Assembly: GCA_037576195.1 (NCBI GenBank)
Contig: CM075101.1
Coordinates: forward strand, 12,028,001-12,092,000
Direction of reading: 5' to 3'
DNA: 64,000 nucleotides
DNA from: Phytoseiulus persimilis
Lineage: Eukaryota; Arthropoda; Arachnida; Mesostigmata; Phytoseiidae
Translations under genes and position numbers: made by a program
In this document: one piece after another, positions 1 through 10,650 of the stretch
Layout: every line of letters begins with the position of its first letter
Numbering within the stretch: the first letter of the stretch is position 1
The notes under the pieces: generated by a model
What the model was told of the DNA's origin: nothing
Databases searched by the model: none
The model's input: the letters and a program-made list of their open reading frames with translations, nothing else

Positions 1-583
1 TGGGGGCACGATCTTAATCGCGCATTCCAACGCTCCCATGAAAATTCCTCTGTAAACAGCACCGAAGTTTCCCCGACCAAGAGTTTTGACAACGGTGAAG
101 TCTTCTAACAGAGGCATGCACGTCATCAAGGAGGAAGAGTCCACTTTTCTCTTCTGAGCGTTCGCTGTGGCTTCCAACAACTGCGCGATGCGCGGCCAAT
201 TGAGTGGAGGGACACGCGAAACCTCAGCAAGCTGCCGATCGAGTTCCTCCAGCATCGCGATCAACTTCATGACCTCTCCCCATCGAATTCCCGAGAGATA
301 TGAGATTCATGATGTTTTCCCGGAGGACCTCTGTCTTTAGCGTCCGCTTCACTATCAGCTTGCAAATGTCTTGGAATCCGAGGAAGCACTGACGCGAAGA
401 ATACTGGAGCGGCGTGCTCCGGTCCACGCAGTTAGAGCACTCGTATTCCTGCGAGTACAAAATCAAGAACGCTATCGGGGCTTTGAGCGAAGCCGGGTTC
501 TTATCTGCGAGAACTCTGATCGCCCTGCGAACCTTCTTCGATGAAACGACAGGATGCAAGTCATCTGAGGCACTGGATCTCAT
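1..583 (-). CDS. Protein kinase, N-terminal part (3' truncated by window edge, one apparent frameshift)
   Basis: Seen: the frame ending at the left edge encodes a glycine-rich loop LGRGNFGAVYRG followed by CAIKIVPP, which is the ATP-binding loop and the VAIK-type lysine (codon at 14-16) of a eukaryotic protein kinase N-lobe. Upstream lies about 160 residues of non-kinase sequence, with a possible ATG at 581-583 (MRSSASDDLHP). The upstream part is open in one frame down to about 290 and the kinase frame opens from there; dropping one A in the GGGAATTC at 285-290 would join the two. The rest of the kinase domain lies outside the window, so substrate and subfamily cannot be named. The frameshift could be a sequencing error, a polymorphism or pseudogene decay. 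No intron of usable size fits at the junction. Confidence 0.6.
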
Positions 584-1460
584 GCTCCACGTCCGAGAGT
601 CATGAAACCCTCGAGCAGGTGTTGAGCCCAGCAAACAAATCACGACGACCAGCTTGAAATTTCGCTCACTACCCAGCTGTTTTGATTCCTCGGCTCTCGC
701 GGAATGTCGATATGACAACGACGACCCGGATCCACACCAGCACGAGACCTACAGGGCTAACACCGTATTTTCCTGCTCGTGAGTCTTGTTGACAAGCGGG
801 AGTTTGGTCGGAGAAGCTTCAAGGAGTATTGGGAGTGGGGAGACGGGCGCCGTTCTCTGTCGGGAGAATTGAATTTACATTCCATGAATAGAGTGGAAAA
901 CGAATTTCACTCCCAGAGATCGGGACGCGCGAGAACCGAAACGCACCGGAGCGTGACCTCGGGAAAAAAATCCCCGCCTAGCATCCCTCGCATGATGATA
1001 ATGTCGTATGTTGGATCTCTGACGTCGACTTCTTGTCCCGGCGTTCCGGTGGTTACGTTCCGGATGGTCGTCGTCGATTCGATCCGAGTTCGCAACATAT
1101 TCCTGCGTTGAGCATATCCAGTTGCTCGAACGTACATATGAGGAGACTTCTGCGGAGAGACAATTGCGAGTGAGGCGCTGCTGAGTTCTGACTCCGTTGT
1201 TCTCAAACGAGCGTTGTTGAGATTGAATGACGTCCGCGTGGTACGATGATCTGCCGGAGAGTTGGCCGAGGATTTGATGCAAACCCGTTCTCGAGGGATT
1301 CTTGAAGAAGTTGCAGACCGCGCACTTCCCGGTATTGTGTCGATGCATGCGTGAGTCACACAGATCGGGCTGAAAGTTTTGCAGAATAAACAACGAGTAG
1401 TGCGAAATCGATGCAACCCTATTGCTGACTCACCAAAGATCGACTGTATATGGACATTGA
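584..1460. other. No supported gene
   Basis: Overlapping minus-strand frames cover 875-1464 in two registers with no recognisable motif and no convincing splice pair. Nothing firm is visible here. Confidence 0.4.
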
Positions 1461-2072
1461 TCATGTGTAAGCCGTGATGATCAGGGCTGTGCGTTCACGG
1501 CGGTAATTTCCATCCGAATTCGGGGCTTTTTTGTGGTTTCTCTCTTGGAAACTCCGCGAATCCTCATTCACAGACCTCGGAGAGGGAAAAATAGAATACC
1601 AATACTTTTTCTCCCCTCGAGCGGTCCTCAAATTCTCGGAATTTGCAATAAAATCCTTCGACAGAGAATTCCGGCGCAGATTGCATGCCGACAGTATTGC
1701 CCCGCAGGTTCTCAAATTAGGTTGCGGGAGAATTTCCAACTTGGGACTGTCCAATGCGTGCAACGGGATACTCGCATTCGCGGAGGCTTCAACGAGATTC
1801 ACGAGTCTCGATTGCTTTCCCTGATTCCTCCCGCTGAAACGTCCAAAAGATTCCACTGAGCCAACTTGAAACTTGGCTCGCTTCGCGGCGGAACCGCGTG
1901 GCTTTCCTGTTTTCTTCTGTGTCTCATGGTCTATGTGATCTACATAGATGTTGCAAGAGCTGCGGAACAGACGATCTGCTATCGCATGAAAACTCACAAC
2001 TGCGAAAAGTTTCATTTCTAGTTTGAGAGTCATGTGCACAGCCCTCTTCACGAGCGAACCCTGATCGTTCAT
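1461..2072 (-). CDS. Unrecognised open frame, 203 codons
   Basis: Seen: an uninterrupted frame from an ATG (MNDQGSLVKR) with a short hydrophobic stretch near residues 19-30 and a basic, polar remainder. No family is recognised and no repeat structure is present. A frame of this length is expected by chance roughly once in a window of this size, so it is listed only as a possibility. It lies upstream of and on the same strand as the kinase fragment. Confidence 0.2.
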   Translation of the reverse strand: MNDQGSLVKRAVHMTLKLEMKLFAVVSFHAIADRLFRSSCNIYVDHIDHETQKKTGKPRGSAAKRAKFQVGSVESFGRFSGRNQGKQSRLVNLVEASANASIPLHALDSPKLEILPQPNLRTCGAILSACNLRRNSLSKDFIANSENLRTARGEKKYWYSIFPSPRSVNEDSRSFQERNHKKAPNSDGNYRRERTALIITAYT

Positions 2073-3059
2073 GTTCGCAGATCAGATAATGTTCACGATC
2101 TTAGAAAAACGAATGGAAGAATGGACGAATTCATCTTCCTCTCGATTCAGCGGACACGCGCGGAATACTAAATTCGCTAAATTCGCGCTAAATTCACGCT
2201 GGAGACGCGTCAATCCTCTGCGCTAAATGTGCGGTGCAATACGAGGATCCTCCCTTACAGAGACTTGGAATGTTCGACTCAAGTCTTCAACACGGTTGGA
2301 AGCATCGAGAGATGCAACGACTGGGATTAAAATGAGTCAGTGCGAGTCAGTGGTGGTTATGCGGAAGCATTGCTTCCCACTGATTCGGAAGTGGAACTCA
2401 TTTCCGTCAGCAAAAACTACGAAATTCCCGGAATCTCAAAGATAACGAGAATAATCGCGGTTTTCATTGCAAAAATCTTGGCTGCCACGAACGCTCAGCT
2501 CTGGTTGTGGACTCTCAAGCCCCGGTCCCTTTTGTTTCATGGATGTCACGGGACTGGATTCAAAGAACTCTGACGCCAAAATGTGTCTGAAGAAACAGTC
2601 CTTGGGCCTTGCTCTTAGTGTGGAGAGCGATTTTGCGTGCTTTCCATGAATGGTAAAAGTCTCAGTCGAGGAGCTTCGGGCGGACTGGACAGGTTAAATT
2701 TTCACGCCTCTGCGGCAGCGTCCGGAGCCCGAAGTCGACGCATGCAGCGCATTTCCTGGCGCCTGTCCAAGAACTTTTCAGAACAGCTGGGGCAACCTTG
2801 AGAAGTTTAAGGCGGAGATACTTACCGACTTAGACTCGAGAACTCGACGGTCAGAGAGCATGAAGTTGAAAATTCTCGCCGGACATCGAGAGACATTGTT
2901 GCTGAGACGAAGCATCGCGACGATCTGGACGAAGGGAACACGAGTTTTCGCCTGTCTGGAAGTTATAAGGGCTGCGTAAACTCTTCTCAAGAGCCTTCAC
3001 TTAGGCATGAGCAGGTGCTCTGCACGCACCGACCACGTGCGTCTCAATCTCCTCTATGA

Positions 3060-3836
3060 ATGCTTCGGAACAAACCGTTGGAGCCCGCCCGACATCGACG
3101 CGAGTTTGAAGCTTCTGGGCCAGGTGTCGGGAGCTTTTTCTTCCCCCATGATGGACCCCAGAAGATTTGGGCCCCGGTCAACAGTTTCCTGTTCTGGACG
3201 GAATATTCTCCGATTGGTGAGTGACACCAATCGAGAAACGAAGTGTCGGTCGGCGCTCCAGGCCATTTCGAGAGAGCGACTACACTGACATTGCACAGGC
3301 CTGCAACTGCGCCTCTGATCATCGAGCCATCCCGGATGCCAGCGATTGTTTATCATTCTCTGAGTTGTTTTCCCAGGCTTCACTTGGGTCAACGAGAATC
3401 CGGTGCCCGCGTGCAATGCTGCGTACTGCTTAAACTGCCCTCATTGGTTTCCTGTTCTCGCGAACAGCCTATTCCATGATGTTCCGGACATGACTCTGAT
3501 TCAGCTCCGCCTCGGTGTTTTCGTTCTCGTATCGCATATACTCAGAGTGAGCGCGGAGAGGTCGGATTCCTCCAAGACGTATGTAAGTTGATATCTTCTA
3601 GATTTTCAATCTTCCTGTTCTCCGCGGGTTTCCTCTTCAACTTTCATTCGCGGTGGAGACGACTCTTCCCATATGCGGGAATATGAATGAGGGAGTCATC
3701 GTCTCTTCAGTCGGAGAAACAGGAAATCGACCAGGGATCTCTTGGCAGAGTTTCGGTGTCACTCGCCTTTCCCAGCCGGACCGATTCCGCTCCGAGTATA
3801 AGAGCGGACAATCAGAGCAACGATCCAAGCGGATGA
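3060..3836 (+). CDS. Candidate three-exon gene, Cys-containing protein with a hydrophobic segment
   Basis: Seen: exon 1 3060-3216 from ATG (MLRNKPLEPAR) ends at G|gtgagt; exon 2 3377-3582 follows a pyrimidine-rich acceptor (gttttcccag) and ends TAT|gtaagt; exon 3 3711-3836 follows gtctcttcag and ends in TGA. Intron phases are 1 and 0 and all three exons stay in frame, giving 162 residues. Exon 2 has a cysteine cluster (ACNAAYCLNCPHW) followed by a hydrophobic stretch (LGVFVLVSHIL), compatible with a secreted or membrane protein. Introns are 160 and 128 nt, like those of axin below. No family is recognised; the evidence is splice-site and phase consistency only. Confidence 0.4.
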
Positions 3837-5103
3837 TTTCCGGCAAGAATCGCATACCTATTCAACGAGATTGTCCAATGCAATTTTGCCCACTTCGGAA
3901 AAAAAAGTCAACGAGAATGATCAAACGAGATTCCAGCTCGAGGCCGACCTCCAAGTGTCGCAATCAATGACACACTCATTGCTTCGAACTGACCAGGGCG
4001 GCACGGGTTCGAGTCCGACAACTTGAAAGTCTGCCAGAGATTCCGATCGAATTTTCTGTACATGCGGAGAGGGTCGGAGCCGGACCCGGTCTCCCGAGTT
4101 TCTAGAAAAGCGGTTCCTCAGCCGGAACGAAGAAAATAGGACGCGTTCCCCGAAACGTCCGAAATCCGGATGAGTCCGAAGGACAAGAGTGCAACTCTAT
4201 TTATAATCCTTGAAAGCTGGGGAAGAAATCGGCCGCTCTCGGTTCGAGGTTAGCGCGCGCGCTAAGTGGAAGGCAAGCACGCAGCAGAGTTCCCCCTCCG
4301 GCGAGACGGATAAACCGCTTGGGAAGAATCCTTTCAAGCCTTCTTGAAGTTTGTTGTGAGTAGACCGCGCACAGAGAGCTCTTCAGCTCCTCGCCCCGAA
4401 GAGCTGCCCACTGCTTCCGCTCCACCCTAATCCTCAGCCCCCTAGAATGGAACGAACTCAACTGCTAAGGCCTTCAAGCTTCTGCTCAAAAACGCGCAAT
4501 TCAAACTCCTTCAATGGCAAGGTTCATGACAGGGGATTCACACAGAGTGATCGGACCGCATTATTGGAACCTTGGAATAAGTCGAGATGATATCGGGAGT
4601 AGCGTGAAGGTTCGTCGTTGGGAAGCTGGTTCACCGTCCGGCCCCTTGTAAAGGGCCCATATCCTCCTCGGGGCCATTCTCGGAGTTTCAGGAGATCGAG
4701 GCAACCGTGCCTAGCTCCACAGTTTCACCTCGTGACGCAGAACCTCGATTCGCATCCCATCCGATTATGATGGATGATCAATGGCTCGATGGTGGAGCCC
4801 CATGACGGAACCAAAACATGATATCCTCGTCGAGAGCAGACGCGACACGACGACCAGTTATCCTTCGCCCGGTGCTGCGAGGGAACAGAGCTTCATTTTG
4901 GAAAAACTCGAAACCGCTGATCGCTGGATTGCGTCTAGCAGCGTGGTAAACTTCTGCCAGCTTTCGCAACGCACGCGATCTAACTAACGCGAGTCATATG
5001 CAAATGATCTTCCCAGCTGTTCCGCAGACAACACCGGTCGCTTGAATTCCAGCGCTCAGATTCGAACCCACCGGGGCTTCCCTTAGGAACGGGGAGGAAC
5101 CAG
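3837..5103. other. No supported gene
   Basis: Short frames on both strands, none with good splice partners. A tRNA B-box-like GGTTCGAGTCC near 4007 lacks a matching A box and acceptor stem. Confidence 0.4.
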
Positions 5104-5523
5104 ATGCTTCTAGAACGAATTCGAAGATACTTTTCTGAGTGGGGCTCATCTCCTCTCCGAAGAACAGACCACGTTTCCAGAATCTCGATCGAGTTCCGGC
5201 TCATCCGAGATGACCCGTCTCCGGGTCGCGAGTCTCACTCGACATTGGCGGTGTGTGACGAACTTCGGGAGGACAACCTCACGCCTCAGAATGATTTTGA
5301 GGCTACCATACAGTGTCACAGCAATAATTCAGAGAGTTTCCAGTCGGCCGGGAGAGCTCCCCGAGGTGAAGTTCGTATGTTTCCCGAGGGACAGCCCACT
5401 GAAACGAGGAGACGCCCTCTCGCTCTGCTTGGGAGAGTGTTAGCTCAGATCTTTGTTCTTTTGAGCAAAGCCTCCGGACAGAGGCGCTCAACATCAAAAG
5501 AGAGCTTCTCTCTAGTTCTCTGA
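5104..5523 (+). CDS. Unrecognised open frame, 139 codons
   Basis: Open from ATG (MLLERIRRYFSEWG) to TGA; polar and arginine-rich with one hydrophobic patch (LAQIFVLLSK) near the end. No family is recognised. The opposite strand is also open in places, so the coding strand is uncertain. Confidence 0.15.
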   Translation: MLLERIRRYFSEWGSSPLRRTDHVSRISIEFRLIRDDPSPGRESHSTLAVCDELREDNLTPQNDFEATIQCHSNNSESFQSAGRAPRGEVRMFPEGQPTETRRRPLALLGRVLAQIFVLLSKASGQRRSTSKESFSLVL

Positions 5524-5587
5524 GATCGTTGATAGCAACACGATTAAAAGAATTCTCGTGCCCCCTATGAGAGACCTCATTGTTGTG

Positions 5588-6543
5588 TCAGGAAAAATAC
5601 TCAACAGGTCGACCTGTCAGCTCGATGTGAGGTTTCGTTCCACGATTGTCATCAACGAGAATGCCCGGCAACACATCGGGGAGAATATTCTCGTCGCTCC
5701 ATCCCACAAGACCGGGAAGCTCGGACAATCGGAGCGAGACCCTCATGAACCGAAATTTCATCTTTCCGTCTGGACGAAATACATATCTCGCTCCGAACCG
5801 CAAGAACACAGCTTGCTCGGCGCTGTTTTCGAAACAGAATGAGCGAATTCCCGCCAGCACCTCTCGCGACAATGAAACGAGAGAGCTGGTTGCTTTGTAC
5901 GACTAGCAAGCTTGGGAGGTTCGGGACCGCAAGAGATCCTCCACCTCAGCGAAATAGAGTCGAGTAAAAAACACTGACCGCAGCAGAAAACCAGGGAAAA
6001 TGTATTCTTTGTTGCAGCCGTGAACGATTCCTGGGGGAGCTAACAGACGAGAAGGAAGCTTGGCTTGGGCGGAGGAACTTGAGCACTGACTGGGGAAGAT
6101 GTCCTCACCGATAAGTTGAAGTCCGAGTTTTTGAACGCGAAACAACGTCGAGTCGTCCCCTGCTGAGGGGGAGAAAGGATGCTTACCAGTAGGTTCACAT
6201 CAACATGGAGACGTGGAGGTTATGGCAACGCGTTCTTTCGGAAGAGGAGGACGGGAGTGGCCTAGTTGAAATTGATGACCGACGCCGAGTACTGAGAAAG
6301 GATTCTTATGGGACATGCCTTACTCCCTTCAACAAGACAACTGTCCGAAACATGAGGCTCTCTTTCGTCTGATCGTGAGTCATGTCCTGGGAAGAATCCA
6401 GAGAGGATCGAACCATAGCTTGGCCACCATAGGACCTTGAAAGCGACCCCTTTGAGCTTTTGCGGGGCCATTTGTGAAGAGCTGTGCTTGCGGAAGGGTG
6501 GATAGGCGGGTTCCTTCCGTGCGTCGAATCCAACCCAGCTAGC
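5588..6543 (-). CDS. Candidate four-exon gene, unknown protein
   Basis: Seen, reading leftwards: exon A 6543-6324 ends at a strong gtaagg donor; exon B 6159-6109 ends TCG|gtgagg; exon C 6030-5945 follows ctcccccag; exon D 5902-5588 ends in TGA. Intron phases 1, 1 and 0 all agree. Exon D is the most coding-like part (GARYVFRPDGKMKFRFMRV). The last intron would be only 42 nt; if it is not spliced, an in-frame TAG sits at 5903-5905, which would make this a broken gene. The first exon has no clear start and may extend upstream. Function is unknown. Confidence 0.35.
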
Positions 6544-6605
6544 TCAAATTCGATGAAATTTCGGCTGAAGAAATACTTGAGCTTCGCCGATTGAATCATA
6601 TTCAT

Positions 6606-7681
6606 TTCACTGAGGGACGACGATGATCGTGTCCATCGCTATTTCCCAATCTTGAGAAGTATCTCGGAAAACTACGAAGGTACGGCCGCAACAAACTTCG
6701 GCTCCCTACATACACGAATTCCCCTACATATAACAGCCACCCTTCCATGTATCAGATCCTTATGGAGGGAGCCGGAACCGGTTGGGCCTGAACGTGTCTC
6801 CTGTACTGCGACCTTATGAGGACGAACTTTCCCCAAAAATCAAGAGAAATTCTTGACGATATTCAACTTGCGCGCCAGGCACTTGGGGTCGGGGATTTGC
6901 GCGGGCCAATCTTCTTCGTCGCAGCACACTGTTCTCTCGGCGGCTTGCATCTTGCCGAACTCTTCACGCGCTGACAGTTATTCTTGCGAATCGTGACTTC
7001 TCCGACCACTGCTAGTTTTCGACGACCTGCACTCTGAGACAGAAATGTAGTCACCAAGAATGGAGACGCTATTGGTCGTAATTCTCGGGATCAGTTCTTA
7101 CAACGCACCGGATGAAAGTGGTCTCCCGTTGAGAAGCAAGTACTCTTTGAATTGACTTCCAGTGCCGCGCTGAACTCCACGCTTGGCCGCGTCATCCAAC
7201 AAGATTATAGTTCCGTGCGAACGGAAGAGAAAGCTGCGGCGGAAAACTGGTAATTTTCTTTCACCTTCGTGGAGTATTTTCGCTTCCTTATACAGATTCG
7301 GCGTTCTTCCGTTATCTCAGAAATCGGGGGGAAAATGCAACAATTTCAATCGGCTTGGCGTCTACAGAGCTGTCTGCTCATACCGCAAGGATCGTCAGCC
7401 CGCAACGACGTTTACCGGCTGTACGACTGATCCTCCGTCTCCAGCACGGGGAGTTCGAGCGTTCTTCGAGAACTAGTTTCCCGAATATTCACCGTTGCCG
7501 GGTGGTACGGAGGAGATTTCCTCCACACAAACACAGCTGTCATTCCATTATTTCTGTTTTCTTTTGCGAACACTGAAACTTGCGTCTCCACTGGGAGCAT
7601 GCCGACCGCTCGTTGAGAGCTTAACGCTTTGTCAAGGTTCCTTTCATTAAGACCGAGAATATGACATTGATATCTTCAAGA
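6606..7681. other. No supported gene
   Basis: Only short, unconvincing frames on both strands; no repeats or motifs seen. Confidence 0.4.
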
Positions 7682-8117
7682 TCAGCCAAACAGACGATAC
7701 CCGTGTTTCCGAGCAGCGAACCGCAAGCGAGAATCATTCGCGCTGGCCAACGAACCGTCATCTACTCTGCTCGATAATGGCGAAGTCGACATTTCCCCGC
7801 TTAGCCACCCGTTTGATGAGCTGAGATTCATATCGGACAGAGCGGTGGATTTCGACGATTCGGAAGGAGCATAAAACTCGTTCTTGCGACGATAGGAGTA
7901 GCGTAGTGCTTCGGCCATCCAGAACCAGCGGGAAATCTCTGCCTAAGCGAGTATAGAAAAGAATGAGCCACTTCTCACCTATCGGCGTGGCCTCGCGTGG
8001 AGGATCGGATGAGTTTGCGTTGTGATCATCGCCTTGACAGCTTTGCTGCTGAGTGACCTGAACGCCTACAAAGCTCAATGCGACATTGAATGGAAGCTCG
8101 AAGGAAACGGCGACCGA
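7682..8117 (-). CDS. Candidate 3' exons of a serine-rich protein
   Basis: Seen: exon 8117-7979 (starting SVAVSFELPFNV) and exon 7938-7682 ending in TGA join in phase 1 across a gtgagaag..ttaggcag intron. The last exon is strongly serine-rich (SDMNLSSSNGWLSG), which is unusual for random sequence. The intron would be only 40 nt, much shorter than the secure introns in this window, so either the splice is wrong or the gene is atypical. A possible upstream exon lies at about 8320-8180. No family is recognised. Confidence 0.25.
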
Positions 8118-9444
8118 CTAGATCCGCTTGCTTGAAACGTCGCCATGAGGTGGATGCGAGGCGTGACATTGATGCGCTCATTCAACCTCGATCAAGGGCA
8201 AGTGGCAAGCCTCAAATATTTTCTTTCCCTCGGGCATTCCATGGGACACGGAACTGGTTGACGATTCCAATAACATTTTCACTCTCCATCGACCAGCGAT
8301 TTCGATCTCGGAAACTATTCGTTGCAAACAGCGATAACTGATGCCGATACTGCTCGACAAGGAGGCTCCTGGTTGAGCTCCCATCTTTCCCACCAGGAGG
8401 GTATTCTTATATCGTAACCGTTTCTCCCGGATCAGCGTCGTAGGCAACGAAGCCCACTCGATTACCACACAATTCAGTTAAGACGCCGTTTGCGACTCTG
8501 CTCATAACAGCTGTCAACCTTCCGGATTCGATAGTCAGCTCCTGAAACTAACAACGGCAGCTTTGACACGTTCTCAATTCGATCAAATTCATCCGTCATG
8601 TTCGAGTCTCTGGTGTGCTCATACCGCCTCGCATAGTTCCCGAGACGCAGCGGCTTGTCGGAGCTCTTCAGACGTACTTCGGTTGGAGTCGCTATTCAGA
8701 GTCCATTAGACGAGAAGTCCTCCCGAGTCTCCGCGGACGGGATTCGCTCGCTGCATCGGAGCTCATGTTTTCGCTCTGGGATGTTAACACCCATCGATGA
8801 GTAGCCCGTGATTCAAGGCCGCTCGCAGTCACCCTGTACTACTGTGCTCCGGGAGCAGCACTCCGCCACGTGTTTAGTCGCGCAGCTCGATGTCATGCCG
8901 CAATGCAGGACTCTGGAAAATAATTTCAGCGGAATCGGTTGATTTGCTCCAAAAGTTCAAGGATCGTGTCGAGCCGAGAAGTGCGGAAAAAAACATGCGG
9001 CCAAAAGATCACGGGTTGGAATGAATGTCGTGGCGGCTTTCAGCTGTCGGCGCTTCAGGGATCCTGCAGGCATGATTGACAAGAAACAGCCTGTCTGACA
9101 ACGCATTTGGTGTTGTCAGGAGCTGTGGCGGTCGTGACCAATATGAAGTTTTGGAGCATATTCTTCTGCCTCGGCCACAGCACCCTTCCAGCTTGGTTTC
9201 GGCTTCGTTGTATTGATTGCGGGTTATGAACGCCGCCATCAGTGAAATATTCACAGGAAGAGAATCTGAGCTGCGGCACTGAATATCGAATAAAGGGAAC
9301 GAACGCTGCCCCAGCTGTCCGACCTAATTAGATTATAAGGCTTTGAGCTATCGATTCAGTCTCTCGCGCAGGTGTGCTCCGGTTTTCGAAGAACCACGGC
9401 GCGCGTTCCCGTGTCGCCTGCTGACAACGGATAAGCTGCGAGCA

Positions 9445-9620
9445 ATGAACGCTATCGATTCCGTCAACAATCAGTCCAACGGGGCTACAACCGATGACAG
9501 TTTGGAGCGTCAAAGTTCCTCTCGAGAGAACAAGTCGTCTCGAGTCGAATGGAACTCGGAGCGGCCGGACCGCGATCTCCCGCTTCAAACCTGGGGAAAC
9601 GCCGATGGATTCATCACGGG
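9445..9620 (+). CDS. Candidate first exon, Ser/Asn/Arg-rich
   Basis: Open from ATG (MNAIDSVNNQSNGATTDD) in an AGCAATGA context to a gtaatg donor after ACGGG. Polar composition and a good start context suggest coding. A following acceptor at about 9669 (cttcccgcag) would keep frame with a 49-nt intron but soon reaches a stop. Unrecognised. Confidence 0.2.
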
Positions 9621-10024
9621 GTAATGATGGAGCGGAAATGGGGCTGCGAGGATTATCCTCTTCCCGCAGCCAATGGACAACAATATCGTCTCGCGAGGAC
9701 CCGTTATCCTCGCCCTGCGATTAGCCCGATGTGGAACGGCCGCGCGGAGGCCGGGAATGCGGAGCCTCGAACTCGAAATCTCTCTGAAGAGATGCTATCG
9801 GACCCCGAGTTTCGATATCGGAGTTCCTGGAGCCGTCGGTCGGTTGTCGGTGGAGCCGTATAAAAACAAACCTGAGGGAGCGATGCGGTATCGAGTTCAC
9901 GATCCCATACTGCTTCGGTGGTTTCTCGAGGATTTCATCTCATCGGGAGGCTGTTCCATGTCGCATCGCGGAATTTGCCTCCAGGTCGACTTCTGATTCC
10001 GAGGTTGCTTGACATGGAAACGCG

Positions 10025-10195
10025 ATGCTCGATGAGTTTGACAGCGCCTACTTCTGGAGAGCGCCCCAGACCGTCGACGCCGGTGGCACGCCTCGAACGT
10101 TGTCTCTTTCTCCAAGCCCGAACGAGGAAGTTTTCGGGGCTGGGATTTCGTCCGAGCATTCCGAATTCCAGATGAATCAGAAACGAGTCTACTGA
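10025..10195 (+). CDS. Small open frame, 56 codons
   Basis: ATG at 10025 (MLDEFDSAYFWRAPQ) to TGA at 10193-10195. Acidic and aromatic at the start, then Ser/Pro-rich (TLSLSPSPNEE). The composition looks like a disordered regulatory peptide or the tail of a larger protein. No AG acceptor lies between the preceding in-frame stop (10010) and the ATG, so if real it starts here. No family is recognised. Confidence 0.2.
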   Translation: MLDEFDSAYFWRAPQTVDAGGTPRTLSLSPSPNEEVFGAGISSEHSEFQMNQKRVY

Positions 10196-10389
10196 AAACT
10201 TCGCTGGAAGTTTTGTGTCAATCTCGTTTCGTGTCGTCGATCCAGAGTTTTTACGTTCATACTAATGATCAAGTCTCGCAAGGAGAAGAGATTTGTTATG
10301 AAAGGCTTTCCTGCGATAGGAAGTCTCGTCTCGGGGTTGTCACGTCGCATGCGAATTTCGACTCACAGATTGAGCTCAACTACCCCGAA

Positions 10390-10580
10390 ATCGCGCAGAT
10401 AACGAACCTTTCATTTACGTTTTTTTTTTCCGCAAAAAACGAATCAGATGTGATTGCTATCTGCCAAGTTCATTATTTGATAAACTCGTTACCTGAGAAA
10501 GTCATTATCAGACTGGTTTTCCCGGGAGAAAATAGAGAAAAGAAGGTTCGTTGCCTGCGGGATTCTAGGGTGCTTGTGAA
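10390..10580 (+). repeat. Dispersed repeat, copy 1
   Basis: Shares with 60112-60304 a start (CAGATAACGAACC) and an end (CTGCGGGATTCTAGGGT) at similar spacing, with GGTTTTC..GAGAGAAAAT between them. Internal sequence is diverged. It overlaps an unrecognised 145-codon plus-strand frame (10213-10650) that is therefore likely repeat-derived or spurious. Probably an old mobile-element fragment of unknown class. Confidence 0.5.
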
Positions 10581-10650
10581 TTCGAGTTATTTCGCCGGGT
10601 ATCAGTCGCACCGGGAAGGACTTCATGTGTTTGGAAAGCTTCTCGATTAG

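Noticed and set aside
907..1464. Roadblock/LC7-like protein in the minus frame near 1 kb
   Set aside because: A faint resemblance of one segment only; the pattern does not extend and a second register is equally open.
4000..4030. tRNA gene at a GGTTCGAGTCC motif
   Set aside because: No A box, no acceptor-stem pairing and no cloverleaf could be drawn around it; the same holds for B-box-like motifs near 19485 and 34410.
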